Positions 14,806-23,532 of a DNA stretch of 39,886 nt are shown here, one piece after another. Numbering within the stretch: the stretch's first letter is position 1; each line of letters begins with the position of its first letter. The notes under the pieces were generated by a model. That model saw only the letters and a list, made by a program, of their open reading frames with translations. It ran no database searches and had not been told where the DNA came from. Source of the stretch: an uncultured Neglectibacter sp. (GTDB lineage: Bacteria; Bacillota; Clostridia; Oscillospirales; Acutalibacteraceae); contig CAJFEW010000012.1 in the NCBI GenBank assembly GCA_904374805.1, positions 1 to 39,886 of the forward strand, in the 5' to 3' direction. Position numbers and translations under genes: made by a program.

Positions 14806-15010
14806 GAGACGCGGGCCATTCCCCCTGTAAAAACCGGGGGCTTTCCTGGGCTGTGCCCAGGGGATGATTCCCAGAAGCACAAAAACCTTGCGAAATGTGG
14901 CGCAGGGTGTCGAACAAACAAATCTTTTCCTGTCATAGGCCGGGAAGATTCGCAAATACTCTTCTTAGTAAGAGAAAAGGCTGCGGCCTTTTCCAAAGGG
15001 GGAAGCGTTT
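14806..15010 (+). other. Structured intergenic region between era and yqzL
   Basis: About 200 bases without a gene. It holds CCCCC/GGGGG (14821-14840), CCTGGGC/GCCCAGG (14845-14861) and GAAAAGGC/GCCTTTTC with loop TGCG (14974-14993). The last lies two bases before the AAAGGG ribosome site of the next gene and could limit its translation. No convincing promoter was found. Confidence 0.4.
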
Positions 15011-15217
15011 GTGGATGTGAAAGAAGCTTGGAACAGCTTTTACCGGACAGGCAGGGTGCAGGACTATATTCACTATACCCAGCTGAAACAGCGGCTGGAG
15101 GCCCGGCAGGGCCTTGGCGGGGAGGCAGTGCATGCAGCGGAAAACCCAGGGGCTGGTCATCAAGGAACAGGCGGTGGGCGAGAGCGACCGCCTGGTGACG
15201 GTTCTTACCAAGGATGA
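15011..15217 (+). CDS. YqzL-like small protein, overlapping recO
   Basis: A 68-residue frame starting GTG 15011 with AAAGGGGGAAG upstream. Residues 1-27 (including AWNSFYRTGRVQDYIHY) match the pattern of the YqzL family, a roughly 45-residue protein of unknown function encoded between era and recO in Firmicutes. Here the frame runs past the normal end, and its last 86 bases lie inside recO in another frame, so residues after about 40 may be unconserved. Position and motif support the call; the C-terminal extent is less certain. Confidence 0.7.
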   Translation: MDVKEAWNSFYRTGRVQDYIHYTQLKQRLEARQGLGGEAVHAAENPGAGHQGTGGGRERPPGDGSYQG

Positions 15218-15875
15218 GGGAGTGGTGCGGGCGTTTGCCCGCCGGGCGAAACAGCTGAAAGACAGCAAGAATGCGGCCACGGGGCTGCTGTGCTACTCCC
15301 GTTTCACCCTTTCCAAAGGAAAAAGCGCATACAATATCAGCGAGGCCTTTCCCATTGAAGTGTTTTTCGACCTGCGTAAGGACATCACCCGCCTGGCCCT
15401 GGCCCAGTACTTCTGCCAGCTGGCTGTAGAGGTGGTGCCCGAAGGGGTGGAGGCGGGGGAGTACCTGCGGCTGGTGCTCAACGCCCTGCACTTTTTGTGC
15501 AAGGGCTCCCGGCCTCAGGCCGTGCTGAAAGCCATTGTGGAGCTGCGCATGCTCTCTGAAGCGGGATATATGCCCAATGTGGCCTACTGCGCCCACTGCG
15601 GCGCCTATGAGTCCCCGCGGATGTACTTTAAAATCAACCGGGGCGAACTCTATTGCCAGGAGTGCTACATCGACAACGGGGACCCCTGCGCTCCCCTTTC
15701 CCCGGCTGCGCTGACCGCCATGCGCCACATTGTCTTTGCAGACTTTGAGAAGATCTTTTCCTTTACGGTGTCCCCAGGGGCCCAGCAGGAACTGGCCGCG
15801 GCGGCGGAGGCCTACACCATGCAGATCCTGCAGAAACGGCCCAAAACTCTGGACTTTTACTACAGCCTGCTGTAA
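15132..15875 (+). CDS. recO: DNA repair protein RecO
   Basis: A 247-residue recombination mediator that loads RecA onto SSB-coated DNA with RecR in the RecFOR pathway. The N-terminal OB-fold is at about residues 1-80 (GLVIKEQAVGESDRLVTVLT), followed by a helical part. A C-terminal zinc finger has CAHCG (about 153-157) and CQEC (about 176-179), the four-Cys site of many Gram-positive RecO proteins. ATG 15132 has GGGGAGG six bases upstream, inside the yqzL-like gene. Confidence 0.93.
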   Translation: MQRKTQGLVIKEQAVGESDRLVTVLTKDEGVVRAFARRAKQLKDSKNAATGLLCYSRFTLSKGKSAYNISEAFPIEVFFDLRKDITRLALAQYFCQLAVEVVPEGVEAGEYLRLVLNALHFLCKGSRPQAVLKAIVELRMLSEAGYMPNVAYCAHCGAYESPRMYFKINRGELYCQECYIDNGDPCAPLSPAALTAMRHIVFADFEKIFSFTVSPGAQQELAAAAEAYTMQILQKRPKTLDFYYSLL

Positions 15876-16022
15876 GCAGAGAACGCCAGAGAGGAAAGCG
15901 GGAAAGCAGGGGCTCTCTCTTGAGAGGGAAACCCATCTTTACGAAAGATAGAAACGATTCCATAAAAATTCAGAGGGCAATACGCCGGGGGCTCCGGCGA
16001 TGTTGCTGAAAGGATCCAGAGA

Positions 16023-18374
16023 ATGGACAAACATACAAAAGCTTTAGAGCTGGATAAAATTTTAGAAATGGTGGCGGGGGAGTGTTCCAGCGCCGATGGG
16101 GCGGAGCTCGCCCGGGCGCTGACGCCGGTGCATACAGCCGGCGAAGTCCAGTGGCTGCTGCAGGAGACCGATGCTGCTTTTGTGGCTATGGCCAAATACG
16201 GCGCGCCCTCGTTTTACGGCATGAAAAATGTGACCAACCCCTTGCGCCGGGCTCAGGCAGGGGGCGGTTTGGGCCTGCGGGAGCTGTTGGACATTGGGGC
16301 CACCTTGCGGACTATTCGGGGATTGACCCAATGGTGGAGCAAGAGCGAGAGTGTCCGCACGGCCCTCACCGGCCGGTTTCAGGTGTTGGCGCCCAACAAA
16401 TATCTGGAGGAGAAAATTTTCACCTGCATTGTCAGCGAGGAAGAAGTGGCGGACAACGCCTCTCCCCAGCTGGCCGCCATCCGGCGAAAGATCCGGGCGG
16501 CCTCCCAGCGGGTGCGGGACCAGCTGGACAAATTGGTCCGCTCCCCGGCTCACCAACGCCATTTGCAGGAGGGCATTGTCACACAGCGGGGCGGCCGCTA
16601 CGTGGTTCCCGTGAAGGCGGAATTCCGGGGAGAGGTGCCGGGCTTGGTCCACGACACCTCCGCCAGTGGGGCCACCGTGTTCATCGAGCCCATGAGCGTG
16701 GTGGAAGCCAACAACGAAATCCGGGTTCTGCGCTCCGACGAGCAGGAGGAGATCTCCCGCATTTTGCTGGAGCTTTCCGGAGAGGCGGGATCTTTCGCAG
16801 ATTCCATCATCGAAAGCTACCAATACGCGGTGCAGCTGGATTTGATCTTCGCCAAGGCCCAGGTGGCCTATAAAATGAAAGCGGTGGTGCCAGACGTTGG
16901 CGAAGATGGACGGGTGGTTCTTCACAGCGCCCGCCATCCTTTGATCGCCAAGGAAAAGGTGGTTCCCACGGAGATCACCTTGGGGGACACCTTCGACACG
17001 CTCATCATCACCGGCCCCAACACCGGCGGCAAGACCGTGGCCCTGAAGACCATCGGTCTGCTGACCCTCATGGCCATGTGCGGCCTGATGATTCCCGCGG
17101 GGGAGGGAAGCCGCATCTCCGTGTTTCAGCACATTCTGGCGGACATCGGAGACGAGCAGAGCATTGAGCAGTCCCTTTCCACCTTTTCTTCCCACATGGT
17201 GAACATCATTCAAATTTTCCAAGTGGCGGACAGCAGCAGCCTGATCCTGTTGGACGAGCTGGGAGCGGGCACCGACCCGGTAGAGGGCGCCGCCTTGGCG
17301 GAATCTATCATCCAAGAGCTGCGGAGCAAGGGGGTGCGCCTGGCCTGCACCACCCACTACGCGGAGCTGAAGGCCTATGCCATCCAGACTCCCGGTGTGG
17401 AAAACGGCAGCTGCGAGTTTGACGTGACCACTCTGCGCCCCACCTACCGGCTGCTGATCGGCGTTCCCGGCAAGTCCAACGCCTTTGCCATCACCCAGCG
17501 GCTGGGCATGGACCCGTCCATTGTGGACCGGGCCCGGAAGCTGGTCAGCGAGGAGAGCAACGCCTTTGAACAGGTGGTGAGCCGCCTGGAAGAGGACCGC
17601 CGGAAGATGGAGGATGAGCTGGAGACACTGCGGGAATCCGCAGCCAAAGCCAAGGAGAACGCCCAAGAGGCCCAGCGTCTCAAAGAGGAGGCGGAGTCCC
17701 AGGCCAAAAAGGAGATCGAACAGGCCCGGCAAGAGGCCGCGCAGATTGTCCAGAAGACCCGCCAGCGGGCGGACGCCCTGGTAAACGAACTGGAGGAGCT
17801 GCGGCGCCAGAAGAACAAGCAGCTCTCTGCCGAGCAGAAAGCCCGGCTTCGCTCCGGCATGCGGGAGTTGGAGAGCTCTGCCGATCCGGTCCGCAAGCGC
17901 CGGGACGACCACTACACGCTGCCTCGCCCCCTGGTGGTGGGAGACGAAGTGCTGCTCTACGACATTGACAAATCTGCCACCGTGCTGGAGCTTCCCAAGG
18001 ACGACACAGTGCTGGTCCAGGCAGGCATTATCAAAACCCGAGTGCCCCTTTCCAACGTCCGCCTGGTGAGCAAGCGGCAGCTGAAGAAGCAGCAGGGGCG
18101 CTCCGTGACCAAAAGCGTCTCCACCCCGGAGATCTCCACCAGCCTGGATATACGCGGCCAAAACGTGGAGGAGGCCCTGATGGAGGTGGACGCCTTTTTG
18201 GACCGGGCTTCCCGCATGCACTTGCCCCTGGTGACCATCATCCACGGCAAGGGGACCGGCGTGCTGCGCAGCGCTGTGCAGCAGCATCTGCGCCGCTGTT
18301 CCCAAGTGAAAAGCTTCCGCCTGGGTGTCTATGGGGAAGGGGAAAACGGCGTCACCATTGCAGAGCTGAAGTGA
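16023..18374 (+). CDS. mutS2: Endonuclease MutS2
   Basis: A 783-residue protein of the MutS2 family, which resolves recombination intermediates and collided ribosomes rather than mismatches. There is no mismatch-recognition domain. The core and clamp precede the ATPase: Walker A GPNTGGKTVALKT at about 331, the DEQSIEQSLSTFSSHM signature at about 378-393, and Walker B LILLDELGAGTDP at about 406-418. A charged coiled coil follows (about 515-625). The C-terminal Smr nuclease domain (about 703-783) shows LDIRGQNVEEA and HGKGTGVLR. ATG 16023 follows AAAGGA. The 147-base gap from recO contains ATCTTT/AAAGAT (15935-15949) and CGCCGG/CCGGCG (15983-15999) hairpins. Confidence 0.96.
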   Translation: MDKHTKALELDKILEMVAGECSSADGAELARALTPVHTAGEVQWLLQETDAAFVAMAKYGAPSFYGMKNVTNPLRRAQAGGGLGLRELLDIGATLRTIRGLTQWWSKSESVRTALTGRFQVLAPNKYLEEKIFTCIVSEEEVADNASPQLAAIRRKIRAASQRVRDQLDKLVRSPAHQRHLQEGIVTQRGGRYVVPVKAEFRGEVPGLVHDTSASGATVFIEPMSVVEANNEIRVLRSDEQEEISRILLELSGEAGSFADSIIESYQYAVQLDLIFAKAQVAYKMKAVVPDVGEDGRVVLHSARHPLIAKEKVVPTEITLGDTFDTLIITGPNTGGKTVALKTIGLLTLMAMCGLMIPAGEGSRISVFQHILADIGDEQSIEQSLSTFSSHMVNIIQIFQVADSSSLILLDELGAGTDPVEGAALAESIIQELRSKGVRLACTTHYAELKAYAIQTPGVENGSCEFDVTTLRPTYRLLIGVPGKSNAFAITQRLGMDPSIVDRARKLVSEESNAFEQVVSRLEEDRRKMEDELETLRESAAKAKENAQEAQRLKEEAESQAKKEIEQARQEAAQIVQKTRQRADALVNELEELRRQKNKQLSAEQKARLRSGMRELESSADPVRKRRDDHYTLPRPLVVGDEVLLYDIDKSATVLELPKDDTVLVQAGIIKTRVPLSNVRLVSKRQLKKQQGRSVTKSVSTPEISTSLDIRGQNVEEALMEVDAFLDRASRMHLPLVTIIHGKGTGVLRSAVQQHLRRCSQVKSFRLGVYGEGENGVTIAELK

Positions 18375-18408
18375 CTCGTAACTGTTGCCAAATTGTAAAG
18401 AAACCAGG

Positions 18409-18438
18409 ACCGCCCTTGCAACAAGGGCGGTTTTGTAT
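18409..18438 (+). terminator. Terminator of mutS2
   Basis: ACCGCCCTTG (18409-18418), loop CAA, CAAGGGCGGT (18422-18431), then TTTGTATT. The right arm and T-run are embedded in the next gene's promoter. Confidence 0.9.
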
Positions 18439-18444
18439 TACAAT
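18416..18444 (+). promoter_or_regulatory. Promoter of the methyltransferase gene, overlapping the mutS2 terminator
   Basis: TTGCAA (18416-18421) is the top of the terminator hairpin; then 17 bases and TACAAT (18439-18444). The same element pair and spacing drives the patatin gene. Confidence 0.72.
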
Positions 18445-18493
18445 AATAAACCGAACATGAGTGTGGGAATTGTTTATTAAATGAGGTGCTCGC

Positions 18494-19225
18494 ATGCAGA
18501 AAAGTAAATATGACGATCCGGTGTTTTTCGCCAAATACAGCCAGATGAACCGCTCCAAAGAGGGGTTGGCAGGCGCCGGCGAATGGGAGGATTTGCAGAA
18601 AATTCTCCCCTCTTTTTCCGGGAAAACCGTGTTGGATCTGGGCTGCGGCTACGGCTGGCACTGTATCTATGCGGCAGAGCATGGGGCCGCCCACGTCACC
18701 GGCGTGGACCTTTCGGAGAAAATGCTGGAAGTGGCCCGGGAGAAGACCCAGTTTTCCCAGGTGGAATACCAGCGCGCCGCCATAGAAGAGGCGGATTTCG
18801 CCCCGGAAAGCTTTGACGTGGTGTTCAGCTCTCTGGCGTTTCACTATGTAAAGGACTACCCGACGCTTGTGGAAAAGGTGCGCTCTTGGCTCAAGCCTGG
18901 AGGGGACTTTGTCTTCTCGGTGGAGCATCCCATTTTTACCGCCTACGGCAGCCAGGATTGGTACTACGACGAAAACGGCAACATCCTCCATTTCCCGGTG
19001 GACAACTATTATTACGAGGGAGAGCGGAAGGCAAACTTTCTGGGAGAGGACGTTGGTAAGTACCACCGCACCCTCACCACCTATTTGGACACCCTTTTGA
19101 CGGGAGGTTTTGCCCTGCGCCGTGTGGTGGAAGCCAAACCCCCGGAACACATGCAGGATCTCCCCGGCATGAAGGACGAACTGCGCCGCCCCATGATGCT
19201 TTTAGTGGCAGCCAACAAGATGTAA
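18494..19225 (+). CDS. Class I SAM-dependent methyltransferase
   Basis: A 243-residue small-molecule-type methyltransferase. SAM motif I is VLDLGCGYGWHCIYAAEHGA (about residues 47-66), followed by TGVDLSEKML (motif II), FDVVFSSLAFHYV (motif IV region) and LKPGGDFVFSVEHPI (motif V). The C-terminal half (YYDENGNILHFPVDNYYYEG) resembles the group of methyltransferases annotated near ubiquinone/menaquinone or tRNA-like modifiers, but the substrate cannot be assigned. ATG 18494 follows GAGGTG. It is a single gene with its own promoter. Confidence 0.87.
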   Translation: MQKSKYDDPVFFAKYSQMNRSKEGLAGAGEWEDLQKILPSFSGKTVLDLGCGYGWHCIYAAEHGAAHVTGVDLSEKMLEVAREKTQFSQVEYQRAAIEEADFAPESFDVVFSSLAFHYVKDYPTLVEKVRSWLKPGGDFVFSVEHPIFTAYGSQDWYYDENGNILHFPVDNYYYEGERKANFLGEDVGKYHRTLTTYLDTLLTGGFALRRVVEAKPPEHMQDLPGMKDELRRPMMLLVAANKM

Positions 19226-19272
19226 GGAGTGCACCCCTTTGTCCCTTAGAGAAGGGTGGGGAACTGCCCTTC

Positions 19273-19281
19273 TGGTATATT
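19273..19281 (+). promoter_or_regulatory. Possible extended -10 promoter of htpG
   Basis: TGGTATATT is a TGn-extended -10 58 bases before the htpG ATG; no good -35. No CIRCE or other heat-shock operator is visible nearby. Confidence 0.35.
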
Positions 19282-19338
19282 TGCTTGCTTGCAGCCTTCT
19301 GGCTGTTTGCTTATATTCGAAAGGAAGTAACGGTACGT

Positions 19339-21231
19339 ATGGCAAAAAAAGAATTTCAAGCAGAATCCAAGCGTTTGCTGGACTTGATGATCAACTCCAT
19401 CTACACCCATAAGGAGATTTTTCTCCGGGAGTTGATCTCCAACGCAAGCGACGCCATTGACAAGCTCTATTACCGTACGTTGGAAGATGGGGCCACCGGC
19501 CTTTCCCGGGAGGATTTCTCCATCCGCCTGGACTTGGACAAGGAGGCCCGCACCCTGTCCATCACCGACAACGGCATCGGCATGACCCAGGAGGAGCTGG
19601 ATCAAAACCTGGGTGTCATCGCCAAGAGCGGGTCCCTCCAGTTTAAACAGGAGGCGGAGAAAAAGGAAGAGGTGGACATCATCGGCCAGTTCGGTGTGGG
19701 CTTTTACTCCGCCTTCATGGTCAGCGACCGGGTCACCGTGGACACCAAGGCCTTTGGCTCGGAGGAGGCCTGGCATTGGGAGTCCACCGGCTTGGAAGGG
19801 TATGAGATCACCCCCGGAACCAAAGCGGACCGGGGCACCACCATCACCCTGCACATTAAGGCGGATTCTGAGGACGAGAACTACAGCGAGTTTTTGGACC
19901 AGTTCCGGGTTCAGGACCTGGTGAAGAAGTATTCCGACTACATTCGCTATCCCATCCGCATGGAGGTTTCTCACACCCATGTGAAAGAGGGCACCGGCGT
20001 GGACGGCAAGGATCCGGAGTACGAAACTCACACGGAACTGGAAACCCTCAACAGCATGACCCCCATCTGGAAAAAGTCCAAGAGCGAAGTTTCCGAGGAA
20101 GAACTGCACGCTTTCTACAAGGAGAAGTTTTACGATTGGCAGGATCCCCTGAAGGTGATCCGCACCTCTACGGAAGGGGCCGCCACCTACACGGCCCTGC
20201 TGTTTATCCCCTCTCACGCGCCCATGGATTACTACACCCGGGAGTATGAGAAAGGCCTGCAGCTCTATGCCAGCGGCGTGCTCATTATGGACAAATGCGC
20301 CGACCTGCTGCCGGATTGCTTCAGCTTTGTCAAGGGCTTGGTGGATTCTCAGGATTTGTCTTTGAACATTTCCCGGGAAATGCTCCAGCACGACCGGCAG
20401 CTGCAGCTGATTGCCGGACGCTTGGAGAAGAAAATTGCCTCCGAGCTGCAATCCATGCTGAAAAATGACCGGGAAAAGTACGAGGAGTTTTGGAAGAGCT
20501 TTGGCCTGCAGTTGAAGTTTGGCATGTATGAAAACTACGGCGCCAAGAAAGACGAGCTGAAGGATTTGGTTCTGTTTGTCTCCTCGGCGGAAAAGAAACT
20601 GGTGACCCTGCAAGAGTATGTCTCCCGGATGAAGCCGGAGCAGAAGTATATCTATTACGGATGCGGGGAGACGGTGGAGCGGATCCTGGGCCTGCCCCAG
20701 GCGGAAGCCCTGCAGGAAAAAGGCTATGAAATGCTGTGCCTGACGGACAATGTGGATGAATTTGCCCTGCGCATGCTCATGAAGTATGAGGACAAGGAGT
20801 TCCGCAATATCTCCGCCGATGATTTGGAACTGGAGACCACTGAAGAGAAGGAAAAGACCAGGGAGCTGGCCGAAGAGAACAAGGAACTGCTCTCTTTCCT
20901 GAAAGAGTCCCTGGGAGACAAGGTGAAGGACGTGCGGGTTTCCGGCAAGCTGAAGAGCCACCCGGTGTGCATCACCACCGACGGCATGATTTCCACAGAG
21001 ATGGAAAAAGTGATCAACGCCATGCCTGCCCAGGAAAAGATCAAAGCCCAGCGGGTGCTGGAGATCAACGGAGAGCATCCCATCTTCCAGCGGCTCTGCC
21101 AGTTGTACCAGGAAGACAAGGACCGCTTGAAGCTGTACGGGGAAATTTTGTACGACCAAGCTTTGCTGATTGAGGGAATCTCCCTGGAAGATCCGGCGGA
21201 CTTCTCTCAAAAACTGTGCCAAATCCTGTAA
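19339..21231 (+). CDS. htpG: Molecular chaperone HtpG (Hsp90)
   Basis: A 630-residue cytosolic ATP-dependent chaperone. The N-terminal GHKL ATPase has the N-box LRELISNASDAIDKL (about residues 28-42), ITDNGIGM (about 75-82) and the lid region IGQFGVGFYSAFMV (about 116-129), plus GTTITLH. The middle domain with YTRE and NISREML and a C-terminal dimerisation domain follow; length is normal for bacterial HtpG. The frame is open upstream to 19285, but ATG 19339 starts the conserved KKEFQAESKRLLDL and has AAAGGAAG upstream. The CPBP gene begins 20 bases after the stop. Confidence 0.97.
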   Translation: MAKKEFQAESKRLLDLMINSIYTHKEIFLRELISNASDAIDKLYYRTLEDGATGLSREDFSIRLDLDKEARTLSITDNGIGMTQEELDQNLGVIAKSGSLQFKQEAEKKEEVDIIGQFGVGFYSAFMVSDRVTVDTKAFGSEEAWHWESTGLEGYEITPGTKADRGTTITLHIKADSEDENYSEFLDQFRVQDLVKKYSDYIRYPIRMEVSHTHVKEGTGVDGKDPEYETHTELETLNSMTPIWKKSKSEVSEEELHAFYKEKFYDWQDPLKVIRTSTEGAATYTALLFIPSHAPMDYYTREYEKGLQLYASGVLIMDKCADLLPDCFSFVKGLVDSQDLSLNISREMLQHDRQLQLIAGRLEKKIASELQSMLKNDREKYEEFWKSFGLQLKFGMYENYGAKKDELKDLVLFVSSAEKKLVTLQEYVSRMKPEQKYIYYGCGETVERILGLPQAEALQEKGYEMLCLTDNVDEFALRMLMKYEDKEFRNISADDLELETTEEKEKTRELAEENKELLSFLKESLGDKVKDVRVSGKLKSHPVCITTDGMISTEMEKVINAMPAQEKIKAQRVLEINGEHPIFQRLCQLYQEDKDRLKLYGEILYDQALLIEGISLEDPADFSQKLCQIL

Positions 21232-21251
21232 TCTGAGAAGGGAGGTCCCTT

Positions 21252-22883
21252 ATGAACTACGGTTCGTATCCACCCCCAGCAGCTCCGCCGGACCCCAGCC
21301 TGTACAGCATCCCTCCATCTCCGCCTGCCGGTTATGAACCGGTGGCTGGTCAGGGGGGCTATCCTGCTGGTTCTGCTCCTTCCGCTCCCGGGTACGGAGC
21401 CCCTGCCTACGCCCCCGGCGCCGCCTATCCGGTTGCGCCTCAGACCGGGCCCCAAGCCCCCGCCCCCGGGTACGGAGCCCCCGCCTACGGCCCCAGCGCT
21501 GCCTATCCGGCCGCGCCTCAGACCGGGCCCCAAGCCCCCGCCCCCGGGTACGGGGGCCCAGGCTACGGCCCCGGCGCTGCCTATCCGGCTGCGCCTCAAA
21601 CCGGGCCCCAAGCCCCCGCGCCCGGGTACGGGTGCCCAGGCTACGGCCACGGTGCTGCCTATCCAGCTGCGCCTCAAACCGGGCCTCAAGCCCCCGCGCC
21701 CGGGTATGGAGCCCCCGCCTATGGCCCGGGCGCTGCCTATCCGGCCGTGCCCCAGAATGTGCCCCAAGCTCCTGTGCCCCAGCCTCCTGCGGCTGTTCCC
21801 GTTTGGAACTCCGGCGGGGCTTCTGCGGCGGGCAGGGGGGAGCCTTGGCAGAGCTCTCTCCCGGCACAGGGGTGCGGCGCAGGCCCATGTGTTCCGGTGG
21901 CAGCGCCCCCCTTTGCCGTACAGGTCAAGGAGCACACGCGCACCAAGGGCGCTTCCCAAACCATGAACCGCATGGGTCTGCTCTCTCTGGCGCAAACGGC
22001 CCTGTCCTTTTTCTGGCAGGTCCCTCTGCTCTTTTTGCTGCTGGCCGTAGGGGTGGACGTCACAACGGATTCTATGGGGTACCTGTGGCTTTCAGCGGTG
22101 ATGGTGCCTCTTGCCACCGCTTTGCCCTTTGCCCTGTACTTGTTGGTCCTTCGGAAAGATCCCGGGGATTACTTAAAATTTGAACGGGTGGGCTTTACCG
22201 GCGGCGCTCTGTGCGTGCTGGCTGGGCTGGCCCTGGTTTTGCTGGCCAACTATCCGGCCTTAGCGGTGCAGAACTTCTTCCAGTTCTTCGGATACGAAAG
22301 CACCTCCGGGGTGGTGTCCGGGGAGGAATCCCTTCCCGCTATTCTTTTGGAGTTGGCTGTAACCGCAGTCCTGGTGCCCTTTTTGGAGGAGTTCGCTTTC
22401 CGGGGCGTGGTTCTCTCCGCGCTGCGCCGGTATGGCATCGGGTTTTCCATTGTGGCCTCTGCTTTGATTTTCGGCATGGCCCACATGGATTTGGCCACGG
22501 TGGTGTTTGCCACCCTTTCCGGCCTCGTCTTTGGGTTTCTGTACGCTAAAACCAACAACCTGTGGCTGACGGTGTGGATCCACGCATTAAACAACGGCAT
22601 TGCCGTGGTGGGCAGCCACACGGACTACCTGTTCGGAAGTTTTGCCGGCGGTGTGGATCTGGCGCTGATGCTGGTGCCCATAGGCCTGGGACTGGTGGCC
22701 TTGGTGCTGCTCTGCGTGTTCCGGCGGGGGATGTTTATCACACAGAACTCTCCCCGGTACGACGGCCCCCCCTACCCGCTGACCGCTTCCGAAAGCGCCC
22801 TGGCTGTGGTGCGCACGCCCATGTTCTGGGTGGCAGTGGGGTTGGTGGTTGTGTACTTTGTGTACAACGCAGTGGCCCTATGA
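21252..22883 (+). CDS. CPBP-family intramembrane metalloprotease with proline-rich repeat domain
   Basis: A 543-residue protein. Residues 1-215 are a low-complexity cytosolic-looking region rich in Pro, Gly, Tyr and Ala, with five 26-residue repeats. About eight membrane helices follow from residue 245. The CPBP (Abi/CAAX-protease) active site is present: LEEFAFRG (EExxxR, about residues 379-386), FGMAHM (FxxxH, about 410) and IHALNN (about 443). Members cleave CAAX-like or signal-related substrates, or act in bacteriocin immunity; the substrate here is unknown. ATG 21252 follows GGGAGG at six bases. The stop overlaps the tadA start. Confidence 0.88.
   Translation: MNYGSYPPPAAPPDPSLYSIPPSPPAGYEPVAGQGGYPAGSAPSAPGYGAPAYAPGAAYPVAPQTGPQAPAPGYGAPAYGPSAAYPAAPQTGPQAPAPGYGGPGYGPGAAYPAAPQTGPQAPAPGYGCPGYGHGAAYPAAPQTGPQAPAPGYGAPAYGPGAAYPAVPQNVPQAPVPQPPAAVPVWNSGGASAAGRGEPWQSSLPAQGCGAGPCVPVAAPPFAVQVKEHTRTKGASQTMNRMGLLSLAQTALSFFWQVPLLFLLLAVGVDVTTDSMGYLWLSAVMVPLATALPFALYLLVLRKDPGDYLKFERVGFTGGALCVLAGLALVLLANYPALAVQNFFQFFGYESTSGVVSGEESLPAILLELAVTAVLVPFLEEFAFRGVVLSALRRYGIGFSIVASALIFGMAHMDLATVVFATLSGLVFGFLYAKTNNLWLTVWIHALNNGIAVVGSHTDYLFGSFAGGVDLALMLVPIGLGLVALVLLCVFRRGMFITQNSPRYDGPPYPLTASESALAVVRTPMFWVAVGLVVVYFVYNAVAL
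21387..21776 (+). repeat. Five tandem 78-bp coding repeats (26-residue P/G/Y/A units)
   Basis: Units start at 21387 and follow every 78 bases. Consensus residues are PGYGAPAYGPGAAYPAAPQT followed by GPQAPA. Copies 3 and 4 carry GGPGYG and GCPGYGHG variants and copy 5 ends QNVPQAPV. Third-codon changes between copies show that the array is kept at the protein level, though copy number may vary. Confidence 0.9.
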
Positions 22884-23353
22884 TGTTGGAGCTGGCGTTT
22901 CTTCCGGAAAAGAAGTATATGCTCCGGGCCCTGGAACTGGCGCAGGAAGCGGCTGCCCACGGCGAGGTGCCGGTGGGCGCAGTGGTAGAGCGAGAGGGGG
23001 TTATCCTGGGGGAGGGGCGCAACCGCCGGGAGGCGGGCAAAAACGCCCTGGCCCACGCGGAGCTGGAGGCCATTTCCCAAGCCTGCCAAACGCTGGGCAC
23101 CTGGCGGCTGACAGGCTGCACCCTCTACGTGACCTTGGAGCCCTGCCCCATGTGCACCGGGGCCCTGATCAACGCCCACATAGACCGGGTGGTGTACGGG
23201 GTGGACGATGAGAAAGCCGGTTGCTGCGGCACGGCCGTGGATCTCTTTTCCCTGCCGTACAGCCACCGGCCTACTGTGTACCGGGGATTTTACGAAGCGG
23301 AGAGCAAGGCGCTTTTACAGGCCTTTTTCCAAACCCTCCGAAAGCGGGGGTGA
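22880..23353 (+). CDS. tadA: tRNA adenosine(34) deaminase
   Basis: A 157-residue zinc deaminase that converts A34 to inosine in tRNA-Arg(ACG). The zinc site is HAELEAI (about residues 55-61, HAE with catalytic Glu) and PCPMCTGALI (about 86-95, PCxxC). GEVPVGAVVE at about 27-36 is the usual N-terminal strand. The start is ATG 22880 or 22883, overlapping the CPBP stop, so it relies on translational coupling; a shorter start at 22919 with GGAAAAGAAG upstream is possible. A weak terminator follows at 23407. Confidence 0.94.
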   Translation: MMLELAFLPEKKYMLRALELAQEAAAHGEVPVGAVVEREGVILGEGRNRREAGKNALAHAELEAISQACQTLGTWRLTGCTLYVTLEPCPMCTGALINAHIDRVVYGVDDEKAGCCGTAVDLFSLPYSHRPTVYRGFYEAESKALLQAFFQTLRKRG

Positions 23354-23406
23354 CTCGGCTGTTTGTATCCTTGGCAGAACAAGTGAATGACGCTGAAATA
23401 GAGGAG

Positions 23407-23440
23407 GAAGGGCTGCCTGTTTGCAGGCGGCCCTTCTCTG
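23407..23440 (+). terminator. Hairpin after tadA
   Basis: GAAGGGCTGCCTG (23407-23419), loop TTTG, CAGGCGGCCCTTC (23424-23436), one T-G wobble, then TCTG. The T-run is poor. Confidence 0.65.
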
Positions 23441-23487
23441 TGCGCCAATGGAGCGAAATCGGGAACGGGAGGCAAACTCCTGTCCGT

Positions 23488-23516
23488 TTGACAAAACCCG
23501 CCGAATAGGGTATGAT
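23488..23516 (+). promoter_or_regulatory. Promoter of the cobalamin-riboswitch operon
   Basis: TTGACA (23488-23493), 17 bases, TATGAT (23511-23516), just upstream of the aptamer. Confidence 0.85.
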
Positions 23517-23532
23517 TATGCCCGCTGGGACT

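Noticed and set aside
14888-14958. TTGCGAAA / TTCGCAA repeat between era and yqzL as an operator
   Set aside because: The arms are short, imperfect and far apart, with no promoter nearby.
16062-18305. A 747-codon open frame antisense to mutS2
   Set aside because: It mirrors a recognised gene, has His/Gln/Gly-rich low-complexity composition typical of reverse frames of GC-rich genes, and has no family motif.
19289-19317. TTGCAG-17-TATATT as an htpG promoter
   Set aside because: The start site would fall inside the AAAGGAAG ribosome site, removing it.
19246-21222. A 658-codon open frame antisense to htpG
   Set aside because: Same reason: a shadow of Hsp90 with no recognisable domain or ribosome site.
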